The notes under the pieces are model-generated. The model worked only from the letters and a program-made list of their open reading frames with translations, was not told the origin of the DNA and did no database searches. From Humibacter ginsenosidimutans (GTDB lineage: Bacteria; Actinomycetota; Actinomycetes; Actinomycetales; Microbacteriaceae): DNA of 64,000 bases. The stretch spans positions 1,736,001 to 1,800,000 of the forward strand of contig NZ_CP042305.1 in NCBI RefSeq assembly GCF_007859675.1, given 5' to 3'. Below, one piece after another: positions 17,918 to 27,007 of the stretch. The first letter of the stretch is position 1. Each line of letters begins with the position of its first letter. The position numbers and the translations under genes are program-made.

Positions 17918-19390
17918 GTGCGCGATGACGAGTTACGGCGGCTGCTGACCGAGAGCAATCCATGGTGGACCGCGGCAGCACGCGGCGCCGATCCGACGAC
18001 ATGGGTGGCGGGCAACCGCACCCTGCGTGAACGCACGCGCTATGAGCTCGGGTATCGGGCGGGCATCCTCGACGACATCGCCAGCGTGGCGCCCGACGGC
18101 CGCCTGGTGGTGCTCACCGGCCCACGACGCATCGGCAAGTCGGTTGCGCTGTTGGACGCCGCCGCCAACCTCTGCACCCTGCCCGGCGTCGACCCCCGGC
18201 AGGTGGTCTACGTGCCGTGCGACACGATGCGCGGCAGAGACGTCACCCGCACGCTGACCCTCGGGAGGATGCTCACCCGCTCCGTCGACCAGCCCAAGCC
18301 GCGGCCGAGGGTCTGGCTGTTCGACGAGATCAGCATGGTCAGCGGCTGGACAAGCGCGCTCAAGCTCGCCAGGGATACGACGCCCTTCGGCGACGATACC
18401 GTCGTGGTCACGGGCAGCAGATGGGCGCAGTCAGAGGACATCCAAGGCAACCTGCTGGCCGGCCGCGCGGGATCGAGCGGGTCGCACCGCATTCGGCAGC
18501 TGCTGCCGATGTCGTTCCGCGATTTCCTGGCCGCCGCCTATCCCGGTCTGCCGACGGTGCCGGTGGTGAACCCCGCCGAGCTGCAGTCCGAGGCCTCGCG
18601 CTGGGCCCTCGACGAGCTGCAGTTCGCGGTCGACGAGCTCGATCTGGCCTGGCAGGACTACCTGACCTGCGGCGGCTTTCCCCGCGCCGTCTTCGAGCAC
18701 ACCAGGGCGGGCGCGGTCTCCGACGGCTATGCGCGAGACCTGCACGCCTGGCTCCGTCGGGACGTCGATCCTGATGCGCCGACCAACACGACGACGACGC
18801 TGCTGCGCGGCATCAGCGAACGCATGAGCTCGCCGATCAACCTCACCTCGACCGCGCAAGACCTCGGCTATTCGAGCCGACCCACGTTCACCGCGCGGGT
18901 CGATCGGCTGATCAGCACTCACGCTGCGCTGCGCTGCAATCAGGTGCGCGACGAGGGCGATCGCGTGGTCGGCGCGCACTACAAGCTGTATCTCGCCGAC
19001 CCGCTGCTGGCATGGATCCCGTCGATCGTCAGCCCCGGGCTGCCGGCGCCCGACTTCACACGACTCACGGAGTCGGCCCTCGGCATCACGCTCGCCCGCG
19101 CCATCGAAGCGCTCGACGAGGGCAGATGGCTCTCCGACGACTCCGTCGGCTACGCACGCACCGAGTCGAACAACGAGATCGACTTCGCGCCCGTGCGCGT
19201 TCCCATCGACGGCACGCATTCCACGACCGTGCCGATCGAGAGCAAGTGGGTCGACACGGGCTGGCGGGGCGAAGCCAGGGTGATCGACGGCAAGTACGGG
19301 CGGGGCATCCTCGCGACGAAGTCGGTGCTCGACGTGGACGGCGACGTGTGGGCGGTTCCTGCCCCGCTCCTCGCGCTGATGCTCGCGTGA
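17918..19390 (+). CDS. AAA ATPase with C-terminal nuclease-like domain (AAA_14/DUF4143 type)
   Basis: 490 residues. Walker A is GPRRIGKS (about 68-75) and Walker B is VWLFDEIS (about 133). A winged-helix segment follows (about 300-345, LTSTAQDLGYSSRPTFTARVDRL). The C-terminal part holds ESNNEIDFAPV and VPIESKWVD, the D/E-x-K arrangement of a restriction-endonuclease-like fold common to DUF4143 ATPases. Such genes are often mobile or patchily distributed and their role is unknown. GTG start at 17918. The upstream repeats and the terminator at 19392 make it a single-gene unit. Confidence 0.78.
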   Translation: MRDDELRRLLTESNPWWTAAARGADPTTWVAGNRTLRERTRYELGYRAGILDDIASVAPDGRLVVLTGPRRIGKSVALLDAAANLCTLPGVDPRQVVYVPCDTMRGRDVTRTLTLGRMLTRSVDQPKPRPRVWLFDEISMVSGWTSALKLARDTTPFGDDTVVVTGSRWAQSEDIQGNLLAGRAGSSGSHRIRQLLPMSFRDFLAAAYPGLPTVPVVNPAELQSEASRWALDELQFAVDELDLAWQDYLTCGGFPRAVFEHTRAGAVSDGYARDLHAWLRRDVDPDAPTNTTTTLLRGISERMSSPINLTSTAQDLGYSSRPTFTARVDRLISTHAALRCNQVRDEGDRVVGAHYKLYLADPLLAWIPSIVSPGLPAPDFTRLTESALGITLARAIEALDEGRWLSDDSVGYARTESNNEIDFAPVRVPIDGTHSTTVPIESKWVDTGWRGEARVIDGKYGRGILATKSVLDVDGDVWAVPAPLLALMLA

Positions 19391-19391
19391 C

Positions 19392-19440
19392 GGGGAAGTG
19401 TCCGTGCGGGCCCCCATAGCGGTGCCGAGGACGCTTCCCC
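19392..19440 (+). terminator. Hairpin after the AAA ATPase gene
   Basis: GGGGAAGTGTCC pairs with GGACGCTTCCCC (12 bp, one G-U) around a 25-nt loop, directly after the stop codon. There is no T-run, only TCCCC. Confidence 0.5.
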
Positions 19441-19566
19441 TCCCCATGCACCGTCATTTCGCGTTGTCCCGAACGGATGCCGCACGGCCTCATCCGTCAC
19501 GCCACGGTCCGTAGCCTCGGGTCACCGCGCGCACACCGCCCGTGCGCCAGACAGGAGGAGGAGAAG

Positions 19567-19857
19567 ATGACCACATATCGCGTGGACAGCGACCAGATGA
19601 TGGCGGCGACCGCCGCCGTGCGCGGGTCGATGAGCCGCATCCAGAGCGAGGTGGCCGGGCTGCTCGGACAGCTCACCGGTCTGCAGGGCACCTGGAGCGG
19701 ACAGGCATCCGACTCGTTCCAGGGTGTCGTTAACCAGTGGCGTGCCACACAGCAGCAGGTCGAGGCCTCGCTGGCGGCGATCAACCAGGCGCTGAGCCAG
19801 GCGGGTCAGCACTACGCGGAGGTCGAGCTGACCAACGCCAAGCTGTTCGCGGTCTGA
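19567..19857 (+). CDS. WXG100 family (ESAT-6-like) protein
   Basis: 96 residues, the typical length of type VII secretion substrates. It would form a helical hairpin with WSG at the turn (GTWSGQASDSFQGVVNQW) and a predicted all-helical remainder. The start at 19567 follows AGGAGGAGAAG, a strong Shine-Dalgarno sequence. No FtsK/EssC ATPase, EccB/D/E or second WXG partner lies in the window, so any secretion apparatus is elsewhere. Followed by a strong terminator shared with groEL. Confidence 0.88.
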   Translation: MTTYRVDSDQMMAATAAVRGSMSRIQSEVAGLLGQLTGLQGTWSGQASDSFQGVVNQWRATQQQVEASLAAINQALSQAGQHYAEVELTNAKLFAV

Positions 19858-19884
19858 GCCCAGAGCCGCGTGCGGCAACGCAAG

Positions 19885-19908
19885 AAGGGCGCCCCGAGGG
19901 GCGCCCTT
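19885..19908. terminator. Bidirectional terminator between WXG100 gene and groEL
   Basis: AAGGGCGCCC-CGAG-GGGCGCCCTT, a perfect 10-bp stem with a 4-nt loop, lies between the two convergent genes. Confidence 0.75.
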
Positions 19909-19945
19909 CCGCGTATGGTGCTGAGACTTGCGAGAAGCCTGGACT

Positions 19946-21589
<1,644 letters not shown>

Positions 21590-21610
21590 TTACGCGAAAG
21601 ATTCAATGGG

Positions 21611-21637
21611 TTAGCACTCAGCAGAAGTGAGTGCTAA
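21611..21637. promoter_or_regulatory. CIRCE operator (HrcA site), perfect copy
   Basis: TTAGCACTC-N9-GAGTGCTAA exactly matches the CIRCE consensus, 46 bases upstream of the groEL start. Confidence 0.95.
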
Positions 21638-21641
21638 TACG

Positions 21642-21670
21642 ATTCTGGCACTCGACCACCGGGAGTGCAA
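21642..21670 (-). promoter_or_regulatory. groEL promoter
   Basis: Minus strand: -35 TTGCAC (21670-21665), 17-bp spacer, -10 CAGAAT (21647-21642). The second CIRCE-like dyad lies within it and the perfect CIRCE directly after it, as expected for repression by HrcA. Confidence 0.55.
21648..21668. promoter_or_regulatory. Second, degenerate CIRCE element
   Basis: GCACTC-N9-GAGTGC keeps the inner six base pairs and the nine-base spacer of CIRCE but not the outer TTA/TAA. It is centred 34 bp from the perfect copy. Confidence 0.65.
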
Positions 21671-21712
21671 GACGAGGCATTCGTGTGCGTGACTCTCCTT
21701 CGGACAGACACG

Positions 21713-21747
21713 AAAAAGGAGGGGCGCCGCGTCTGCGGCACCCCTCC
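21713..21747 (-). terminator. Terminator of the cspA gene
   Basis: Minus-strand stem GGAGGGG...CCCCTCC, extended by GCCGC/GCGGC with one mismatch, then five T. It stands 14 bases after the cold-shock stop. Confidence 0.75.
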
Positions 21748-21761
21748 TCTGCTCTTGATCG

Positions 21762-21965
21762 TCAGGCCGGTCGAACCGATTCTGCCTGGGGACCCTTCGA
21801 TCCGGTTCCGACCTCGAAAGTCACTTGCTGACCCTCTTCGAGGACCTTGTAGCCGTTCATGTCGATTGCGGAGTAGTGAACGAAAACGTCCTGTCCCCCA
21901 CCATCGACAGTGATGAAGCCGTAGCCCTTCTCAGCGTTGAACCACTTGACGGTTCCGTTCGCCAT
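21762..21965 (-). CDS. cspA: Cold-shock protein CspA
   Basis: 67 residues, a single OB-fold domain. RNP1 KGYGFITV and RNP2 VFVHYSAI are intact, and the length is exactly that of the family. It binds single-stranded RNA as a chaperone. It has its own terminator and a 5' region of over 100 bases (to about 22080), as is common for cold-shock genes. Confidence 0.95.
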   Translation of the reverse strand: MANGTVKWFNAEKGYGFITVDGGGQDVFVHYSAIDMNGYKVLEEGQQVTFEVGTGSKGPQAESVRPA

Positions 21966-22128
21966 CTATTACTCCCATTGCCCTTCAGCAACGCCGCATG
22001 GTCGCGCACGTTGAACCCCGATAGTAGCGGCACACAAGTCTCACGACGAGAGGTGTGTCCAGATTGAGACAATCCATGACTTCAGCGGTGGTATACGCCC
22101 GGATGACCGCGGCTTCGGAGGGCTCGAC

Positions 22129-22689
22129 CTATTGATGAGTCGGCTTGTAGTCCGCCCCGATGACCACAGTGATGTCCGCGCCGGAGGCGGCGAAGTCCTG
22201 CGTCTCCTGGAGCGGCGCATCCGCCAGTTCCTTCGACACGGCCATGGCGGCCGCCAGGTTCTTGGTGTCCGAGTAGTAGACCGTCGTCGTCTTCACGTCG
22301 GTCGAGCTCGCGTTCGCGGGTGTGATCTTCTCCCAGCCCGCCGCCTTCAGCGTGGTGGTGGCATCCGCCGCGAGCCCCGCGGTATCGGTGCCGTTGAGCA
22401 CCATGAGGTTGAGTGCGGGATTGACGGCGGGTGTGATCGTCGGGGTGGGTGTCGAGGTCGGCGTCGGGGTCGCAGAGGCGCTGTGCTGGAAGGGAAGGTC
22501 GACGTTGAGCGTCCCGTTGATCGCGAAGATGCCGAGCGCTCCGATACCGACGATCACGACCACGGCTCCAGCGCACCAGGCGACCCAGACCCAGCCGTAG
22601 CCACGCGGTCTTGGCGCACGATGCGCACCGACTCGTTCAAGGTCGTCTGGCACCTGATCGAAGCGATCGGCGGGGAACTTCTCTGCCAT
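22129..22689 (-). CDS. LytR C-terminal domain (LytR_C) membrane protein
   Basis: 186 residues. A cytoplasmic head (1-37), one transmembrane helix (about 38-62, WVWVAWCAGAVVVIVGIGALGIFAI), a Thr/Pro linker (TPTPTSTPTPT) and an extracellular LytR_C domain (NLMVLNGTDTAGLAADATTTLKAAGW...TVVIGADY) are seen. Such proteins accompany cell-wall teichoic acid or arabinogalactan ligases, but no LCP catalytic domain is present. The ATG at 22689 was chosen because it starts the typical MAEKFPADRFDQV segment. The next upstream gene is DUF3263. Confidence 0.83.
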   Translation of the reverse strand: MAEKFPADRFDQVPDDLERVGAHRAPRPRGYGWVWVAWCAGAVVVIVGIGALGIFAINGTLNVDLPFQHSASATPTPTSTPTPTITPAVNPALNLMVLNGTDTAGLAADATTTLKAAGWEKITPANASSTDVKTTTVYYSDTKNLAAAMAVSKELADAPLQETQDFAASGADITVVIGADYKPTHQ

Positions 22690-22756
22690 GGCCTTGGTGG
22701 GGGTTCCTTGACGTCGGGCGGGGGCTTCCGCTGATGGGTGGAGTTCGGCTCGATGC

Positions 22757-23062
22757 TCAGCGCGGTGGGCGCAGTCGCTCCGTACGCGCCTCGAGTCTGT
22801 CGGCGCGCACTCGTTGCAGGCGACGCACAAGCATCGGATCGTGCACGAGTGCGGCCGGCGACTCGATCACGCGGCCGAGAAGCTGATAGTACCTGGCCGC
22901 GGAAAGTCCGAACTGAGAGCGGATCGCCTGCTCCTTGGCCCCTGCGTGCTTCCACCCGCGCGCCTCGAAATCGAGCACGGCGCGGTCCCGGTCGCTGAGC
23001 CCGGTCGCCGGGGCGGGGCCGACCGGGGTTCCGTCGGCGCCAGCTCGTTCCGCTTCTCCCAC
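22757..23062 (-). CDS. DUF3263 family protein (HTH-like)
   Basis: 101 residues. The core GLSDRDRAVLDFEARGWKHAGAKEQAIRSQFGLSAARYYQLLGRVIESPAAL is the DUF3263 family: a helix-turn-helix-like unit widely conserved in actinobacteria upstream of a LytR_C gene, as here. A DNA-binding role is likely from the fold but untested. GTG at 23062 has GGAGGTGG before it; an upstream start at 23170 would only add unconserved residues. Confidence 0.78.
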   Translation of the reverse strand: MGEAERAGADGTPVGPAPATGLSDRDRAVLDFEARGWKHAGAKEQAIRSQFGLSAARYYQLLGRVIESPAALVHDPMLVRRLQRVRADRLEARTERLRPPR

Positions 23063-23238
23063 GGGACCACCTCCTACCGACCAGCGCCATTGTAGGTTCG
23101 GCGCCGAGCTGAGGATGCGTCGACCTGCCGCGCCGCGCCGATCGCGTTCGCCCGTCACACGGAACAGCACCGGGGTCCCGATCGTTAATCTGGATGAGTG
23201 CGCCGCCGCGCGTGCACTCCATCAGAAGGGAAGCTGAC

Positions 23239-23655
23239 ATGGCCTACACGGTGTCGAGATCGGACGACGAATGGCGCGAGTCGCTCAGCGACGAGCAGTA
23301 CGCCGTGTTGCGTCAGGCCGCGACGGAGCGCCCGTGGACGGGCGAGCTGCTCGATGAGGGCCGTGCCGGCGTCTACACGTGCGCAGCATGTGGGGCCGAG
23401 CTGTTCAAGAGCGGCACCAAGTTCGACTCGGGATGCGGCTGGCCGAGCTTCTACGAGTCGGTGCGCCCCGAGGCCGTCGAGTTGATCGAGGACGCGTCGC
23501 TCGGCATGGTGCGCACCGAGGTGCGCTGCGCGAACTGCGGCTCGCACCTTGGACACGTCTTTCCCGACGGCTTCGGCACCCCCACGGGCGACCGCTACTG
23601 CATGAACTCGATCTCACTGGCCTTCTCCGCCGACGACCAGCCCTCCGGCGACTAG
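23239..23655 (+). CDS. msrB: Peptide-methionine (R)-S-oxide reductase
   Basis: 138 residues. It repairs R-methionine sulfoxide in proteins. The structural zinc is held by Cys48/Cys51 and Cys97/Cys100; the catalytic Cys121 is in DRYCMNSISLAF, and Cys66 (FDSGCGWPSF) could be the resolving residue. The start at 23239 follows AGAAGGGAAG. The nitroreductase gene begins two bases after the stop, so both form a small oxidative-stress operon. Confidence 0.96.
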   Translation: MAYTVSRSDDEWRESLSDEQYAVLRQAATERPWTGELLDEGRAGVYTCAACGAELFKSGTKFDSGCGWPSFYESVRPEAVELIEDASLGMVRTEVRCANCGSHLGHVFPDGFGTPTGDRYCMNSISLAFSADDQPSGD

Positions 23656-23657
23656 GC

Positions 23658-24203
23658 ATGTCGTCTGCACGTGACGCCCTGGCCGCTCGCAGGTCGAGGT
23701 CAAAGGTGACGGATGCCGCGCCCTCCCACGAGGAGATCCTCGCCGCCGCGGCCGTCGCGGGTCGTGTCGCCGATCATTCGTCGCTTCATCCGTGGCGACT
23801 GATCGAGCTCAGAGGCGAGGCTCGCGCGCGTCTCGGCGAGGCGATCGCGCGGGCGGAGGCATCCGACAGCCCATCGACGAAGCCGCTGCGAGCACCCCTG
23901 CTGATCGCGATCGTCGCCGCGAGAAAGCCGAGCACCAAGGTGCCGCACTGGGAGCAGGATGCCGTGGCATCCGGCGTCGCCCACATGCTGAGCCTGCTGC
24001 TCGACGAGGCCGGATGGGGCGTGATGTGGCGCACGGGCCACTACACACGCTCGGAGTCCGTCGCCGCCATGCACGGTCTGGGCGACGACGAGCGGCTGCT
24101 CGGCTGGCTGTACGTCGGCGGACGGCTCGACGCGAAGCCCGGCAAAGGCGATGGGGCGCCGAAGCTCCTCGACGCTGAACGGTTCGTCAGCGTTCTCGAC
24201 TGA
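23658..24203 (+). CDS. Nitroreductase family protein
   Basis: 181 residues. SHEEILAAAAVAGRVADHSSLHPWRLIELRG is the FMN-binding start of the family, and ASGVAHMLSLLLDEAGWGVMWRTGHY is the central helix; GWLYVGG closes the fold. It is probably an FMN-dependent NAD(P)H oxidoreductase. Two bases after msrB, hence co-transcribed and perhaps translationally coupled. Confidence 0.88.
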   Translation: MSSARDALAARRSRSKVTDAAPSHEEILAAAAVAGRVADHSSLHPWRLIELRGEARARLGEAIARAEASDSPSTKPLRAPLLIAIVAARKPSTKVPHWEQDAVASGVAHMLSLLLDEAGWGVMWRTGHYTRSESVAAMHGLGDDERLLGWLYVGGRLDAKPGKGDGAPKLLDAERFVSVLD

Positions 24204-24254
24204 TCCATCGAGGAACGCACGACGTCCTCGGACTCCGCGTCGCGCTCTCGCGGA

Positions 24255-24959
24255 CTACTCGAGGTCGCTCTCCGAGAGGAGCTGCACGCTGTCGACGCCC
24301 GCGATCCCGGCCAGAGCCTCGAGAAGGCGATGGGTGTCATCCGGCCCGTTGAGTTCGAGCACCATCGCCGTGACGCCTTCTTCGGCGACGCGGTGATCGA
24401 CGCGACTCACCACCCAGCCGCCGCTCGTGATCGATCCGAGAACGCTGCGCAGAATACCCCGCCCCTCGCGGTAGACCACCTCGAGCTGGAGTTGGGCGTC
24501 CCTGCCGCGCGGGAGCACCCGCGCGAACGCCGTGAGGCCGTACGCCACCACGAAATGCAGCGCCGTCACCGCCACGGCGAGCAACCAGAGCCCGGCTCCC
24601 GCCGCCATGCCGATCGCGGCCGTCTCCCACACCGACGCCGCCGTCGTCAGCCCGCGCACGGCCCCGCGCCTGGTGAGGATCAACCCGGCGCCGAGAAAGC
24701 CGATCCCGGAGACGATCTGCGCGGCGACCCTCGACGGGTCGAGCACAACGTGATCGGAGAGCACGTCGGTGAAGCCGTACTTGCCGACCAGCAGGAACAA
24801 CGCCGACGCGGTTCCGACGATGGCCTGGGTGCGCAGTCCCGCGCTCTTGCCCCTGAGTTGGCGCTCGAGGCCGACGAGGGCGCTCAGCAGGAAGGCCAGG
24901 CCGAGTTCACCGACCTGCAGCCATCCCTGCCCTTCGAACACCGGAATCGCGTGAGTCAT
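24255..24959 (-). CDS. MgtC/SapB family membrane protein
   Basis: 234 residues from the ATG at 24959. Five hydrophobic helices span about 15-150. VGLERQLRGKSAGLRTQAIVGTASALFLLVG and VSGIGFLGAGLILTRRGAVRGLTTAASVWETAAIG are the MgtC signatures, and an ACT-like C-terminal domain follows. The attL copy of the tRNA-Thr 3' end lies immediately upstream: without the prophage, this ATG would stand only four bases after the tRNA's last base. The reading frame also continues upstream through attL to a phage-side GTG at 25037 with AGGAG before it, which would add 26 residues. Confidence 0.88.
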   Translation of the reverse strand: MTHAIPVFEGQGWLQVGELGLAFLLSALVGLERQLRGKSAGLRTQAIVGTASALFLLVGKYGFTDVLSDHVVLDPSRVAAQIVSGIGFLGAGLILTRRGAVRGLTTAASVWETAAIGMAAGAGLWLLAVAVTALHFVVAYGLTAFARVLPRGRDAQLQLEVVYREGRGILRSVLGSITSGGWVVSRVDHRVAEEGVTAMVLELNGPDDTHRLLEALAGIAGVDSVQLLSESDLE

Positions 24960-24961
24960 GA

Positions 24962-25005
24962 GAGCCGACTGCGAGGCTCGAACTCGCGACCTACGCTTTA
25001 CAAGA
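24962..25005. repeat. attL, left prophage attachment site
   Basis: 44 bases identical to 41711-41754, ending where the two flanks diverge. It is the 3' half of tRNA-Thr(UGU), from the anticodon loop to the acceptor end, left as a fragment beside mgtC. Confidence 0.95.
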
Positions 25006-25124
25006 CCGACACTTGGAGCCTCGACAGCCGTTGTCACGCTAGCACTCCTGCTCGCGGCGACTAAGGCAGTGCGCGCGTGTCAGGTCGCGCCTGACGCTGA
25101 ATCGACCGACACCGATGGGCGCGT

Positions 25125-25394
25125 GTGATGGGGCGTCGGACGGTTGAAACGGGCGAGTACGTGGCTTTCGCACGGCGGATCATCCGGGCTGCTGGTGAGC
25201 GTGTCGCGCAGGCCGACGACTGGGAGCTGTCCGAACTGCTGTCACTCCGTGACGACGTCGAGGCTGCCATCGCGCGCGGCGTCGAAGGGCTGCGCGAGCA
25301 GGGCCATTCGTGGCAGTACATCGGCACGGCACTCGGCATCCGCCGACAGAGCGCGCAGGAACGCTACGGCCGTGGCCCCAATGCGGGGGCCTAG
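25125..25394 (+). CDS. Small phage protein with HTH-like C-terminus
   Basis: 89 residues. The C-terminal segment GVEGLREQGHSWQYIGTALGIRRQSAQERYGR matches a frequent actinobacterial helix-turn-helix pattern (xWxxIGxALGxxRQxAxxR). GTG 25125 or ATG 25128 could be the start. Five bases after its stop the integrase begins. In the excised phage the long repressor form would stop at 25126-25128, overlapping this start, so the order would be repressor-this-integrase. An excisionase or regulator role fits the position but is not shown. Confidence 0.65.
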   Translation: MMGRRTVETGEYVAFARRIIRAAGERVAQADDWELSELLSLRDDVEAAIARGVEGLREQGHSWQYIGTALGIRRQSAQERYGRGPNAGA

Positions 25395-25399
25395 CACAC

Positions 25400-26278
25400 G
25401 TGGATGACCCAGCCCCAGCGCTACCGTCCGACGGTGTGCACCAACACCTGACCGTTCTACTTCCCTTGCTCGCGCACTGGAGACTCTGGCAGGAATCGCA
25501 GGGCCTGTCTGAGCGCACCATCTATGACCGTGCGTGCGTGATCACAGCCCTGTTCGAGCATGCCGGCGTCGCACCGCTGGAACTCACTCCGTTGCACATC
25601 ATCGCGTTCGTGGCTCGCGAGGGGCTGTCGCAGGCGTCGAGGGCGTCGTACCACGCCAGCATCCGGGCATGGTGCAAGTGGCTGATGTGGAACGACTACC
25701 GAGCCGATGACCCGTCCGTGAAGACACCGCGCCCAAAGCGCCCAGCGGGTGCACCGAGGCCGATCCTTGACGAGCAGCTCGTACGCCTGCTGCGCGCTGC
25801 GAACCGTCGACGCACGCGCATGATGATCCTGCTCGCGGCTCTCGCCGGGCTACGCATCCACGAGGTGGCGAAGATACACGGCCGAGACCTCGACCATTCG
25901 AGCGGGGTTCTGACTGTGACTGGTAAGGGCGGCAAGACGGCGATGATCCCGTTGTCCGACGAGCTGCTGCGTGAGTGCGAGTCGTGGCCCACTGACGACT
26001 GGTGGTTCCCGTCGTACGGTTCTGCCACGCTCCCCCACGTGACGCCCGGCGCGGTCGGCGCGGCTATCTCATCGGCGATGCAGCGGGCCGGGATCGTCGG
26101 CACGCCGCACCAACTGCGCCACTGGTACGGCACCGCGCTATTGAAGCGGGGCGCCGACCTGCGGCTCGTGCAGGGCCTCATGCGTCACGAGTCGCCGGCC
26201 ACGACGGCCCGGTACACGAAGGTCGACATGGAGCAGCTGCGCTCCGGCATCGCCCGCCTGTCTCTGCCGGCGGCCTGA
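25400..26278 (+). CDS. int: Tyrosine recombinase / phage integrase
   Basis: 292 residues from GTG 25400. A SAM-like core-binding domain (about 17-105) precedes the catalytic domain. All six active-site positions are visible: Arg152 (AGLRIHEV), Lys176 or Lys179 (TGKGGKT), His237-x-x-Arg240 (HQLRHWYG), His263 (LMRHESPATT) and Tyr272 (ARYTKVD). It would integrate the phage into tRNA-Thr at the 44-bp core that lies 395 bases to its left. It ends in SLPAA, so two terminal Ala. The start at 25400 is five bases after the preceding stop; GTG 25436 is an alternative. Confidence 0.93.
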   Translation: MDDPAPALPSDGVHQHLTVLLPLLAHWRLWQESQGLSERTIYDRACVITALFEHAGVAPLELTPLHIIAFVAREGLSQASRASYHASIRAWCKWLMWNDYRADDPSVKTPRPKRPAGAPRPILDEQLVRLLRAANRRRTRMMILLAALAGLRIHEVAKIHGRDLDHSSGVLTVTGKGGKTAMIPLSDELLRECESWPTDDWWFPSYGSATLPHVTPGAVGAAISSAMQRAGIVGTPHQLRHWYGTALLKRGADLRLVQGLMRHESPATTARYTKVDMEQLRSGIARLSLPAA

Positions 26279-26293
26279 GCTATTCTCACGACC

Positions 26294-26467
26294 ATGACTG
26301 ACGACACGACTACTGCACGCTGGGCGCCCTCGCACGAGAAGGCCGTCGAGCATAAGCTCGACGGCCTTCAGCGCAGGCTCTCGTGGATCGTGGGCGGCGT
26401 GTGGGTTGTTGCGCTCGTGGCCGTGATCAACTTCATCATCGACCTGGCGTTCACACTCGCGCGCTAG
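26294..26467 (+). CDS. Small phage membrane protein, 57 aa
   Basis: Reads MTDDTTTARWAPSHEKAV... from ATG 26294, with a hydrophobic helix at about 31-54 (WIVGGVWVVALVAVINFII). It lies 15 bases after int on the same strand and converges on a leftward gene with a four-base overlap of stops. A 13-bp perfect hairpin sits in its coding sequence. No known family; it may be an accessory membrane protein expressed from the prophage. Confidence 0.5.
   Translation: MTDDTTTARWAPSHEKAVEHKLDGLQRRLSWIVGGVWVVALVAVINFIIDLAFTLAR
26339..26368. terminator. Perfect hairpin inside the 57-aa gene
   Basis: AAGGCCGTCGAGC-ATAA-GCTCGACGGCCTT: a 13-bp stem with a 4-nt loop and no U-tract. It could limit read-through between the convergent int and late operons while still coding. 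Confidence 0.5.
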
Positions 26468-26736
26468 TCGTCGCCCTCGTCAAACAGCCCGGCGGGCGGT
26501 TTGGGCGGTGGCGGCGGTGATCCACGGTAGATGTGATCTACCAGCTCACGCGTGTAGAGCCACCATGCCCGCTCGCGGTGCTCGAGGCGGCTGATGCGCT
26601 CGAACGCTCGGGTGGTGCGGCGGGCATGGTGGGTGAGCACGGTGACGCCGGCTCCGATCGCGGCAGCGAGGATGCCCCCCATGGCAGTGATGATCGCGAT
26701 CACTTCACCCTCGGTGACCACGGTCGCCGTGCTCAC
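26464..26736 (-). CDS. Phage membrane protein, possible second holin-like protein
   Basis: 90 residues. One transmembrane helix (about 11-33, VIAIITAMGGILAAAIGAGVTVL), a basic stretch (HHARRTTRAFERISRLEHRER) and a Pro-rich tail (SPPPPPKPP). It overlaps the preceding holin-like gene by four bases (ATGA) and is the last gene of the leftward late operon, next to the lysis genes. An anchor or lysis-timing role is plausible from position only. Confidence 0.55.
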   Translation of the reverse strand: MSTATVVTEGEVIAIITAMGGILAAAIGAGVTVLTHHARRTTRAFERISRLEHRERAWWLYTRELVDHIYRGSPPPPPKPPAGLFDEGDD

Positions 26737-26963
26737 TTCTTACTGATGTGGGCTGCCGCGGTGATCGCCCCGAGCGAGGCGAGCGACGTGGCTGCCGCGT
26801 GAAGGATGTTCGGCAGGTCGAGCGGGCGCCCGGCGAGGTCGAACAGTCCGACGGCGAGCGGTGCAGCGGTGCAGTAGATCACCGTGCGCCACCCTGTGGG
26901 CAGCGTCACCGGCTCGGCCGGAGTGGTGTCCACCGCGCTCGCGCTCGTGGTGTTGTCGGGCAT
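26733..26963 (-). CDS. Putative holin
   Basis: 76 residues with two hydrophobic segments (about 25-45 and 52-72) after a short hydrophilic N-terminus and a KK end, the usual shape of a class II holin. The start follows AAAGGAGCAACC. It lies between the endolysin and the last late gene. No sequence family recognised; the call rests on size, topology and position. Confidence 0.6.
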   Translation of the reverse strand: MPDNTTSASAVDTTPAEPVTLPTGWRTVIYCTAAPLAVGLFDLAGRPLDLPNILHAAATSLASLGAITAAAHISKK

Positions 26964-27007
26964 GGTTGCTCCTTTCGGTATGACGACGGCCGCGCGCGAA
27001 GGAATGC

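Noticed and set aside
24960..25037. Calling the 260-residue mgtC as the native protein
   Set aside because: The extra 26 codons are phage and tRNA sequence. The family begins at about the ATG 24959, so the long form is noted only as a possible effect of integration.
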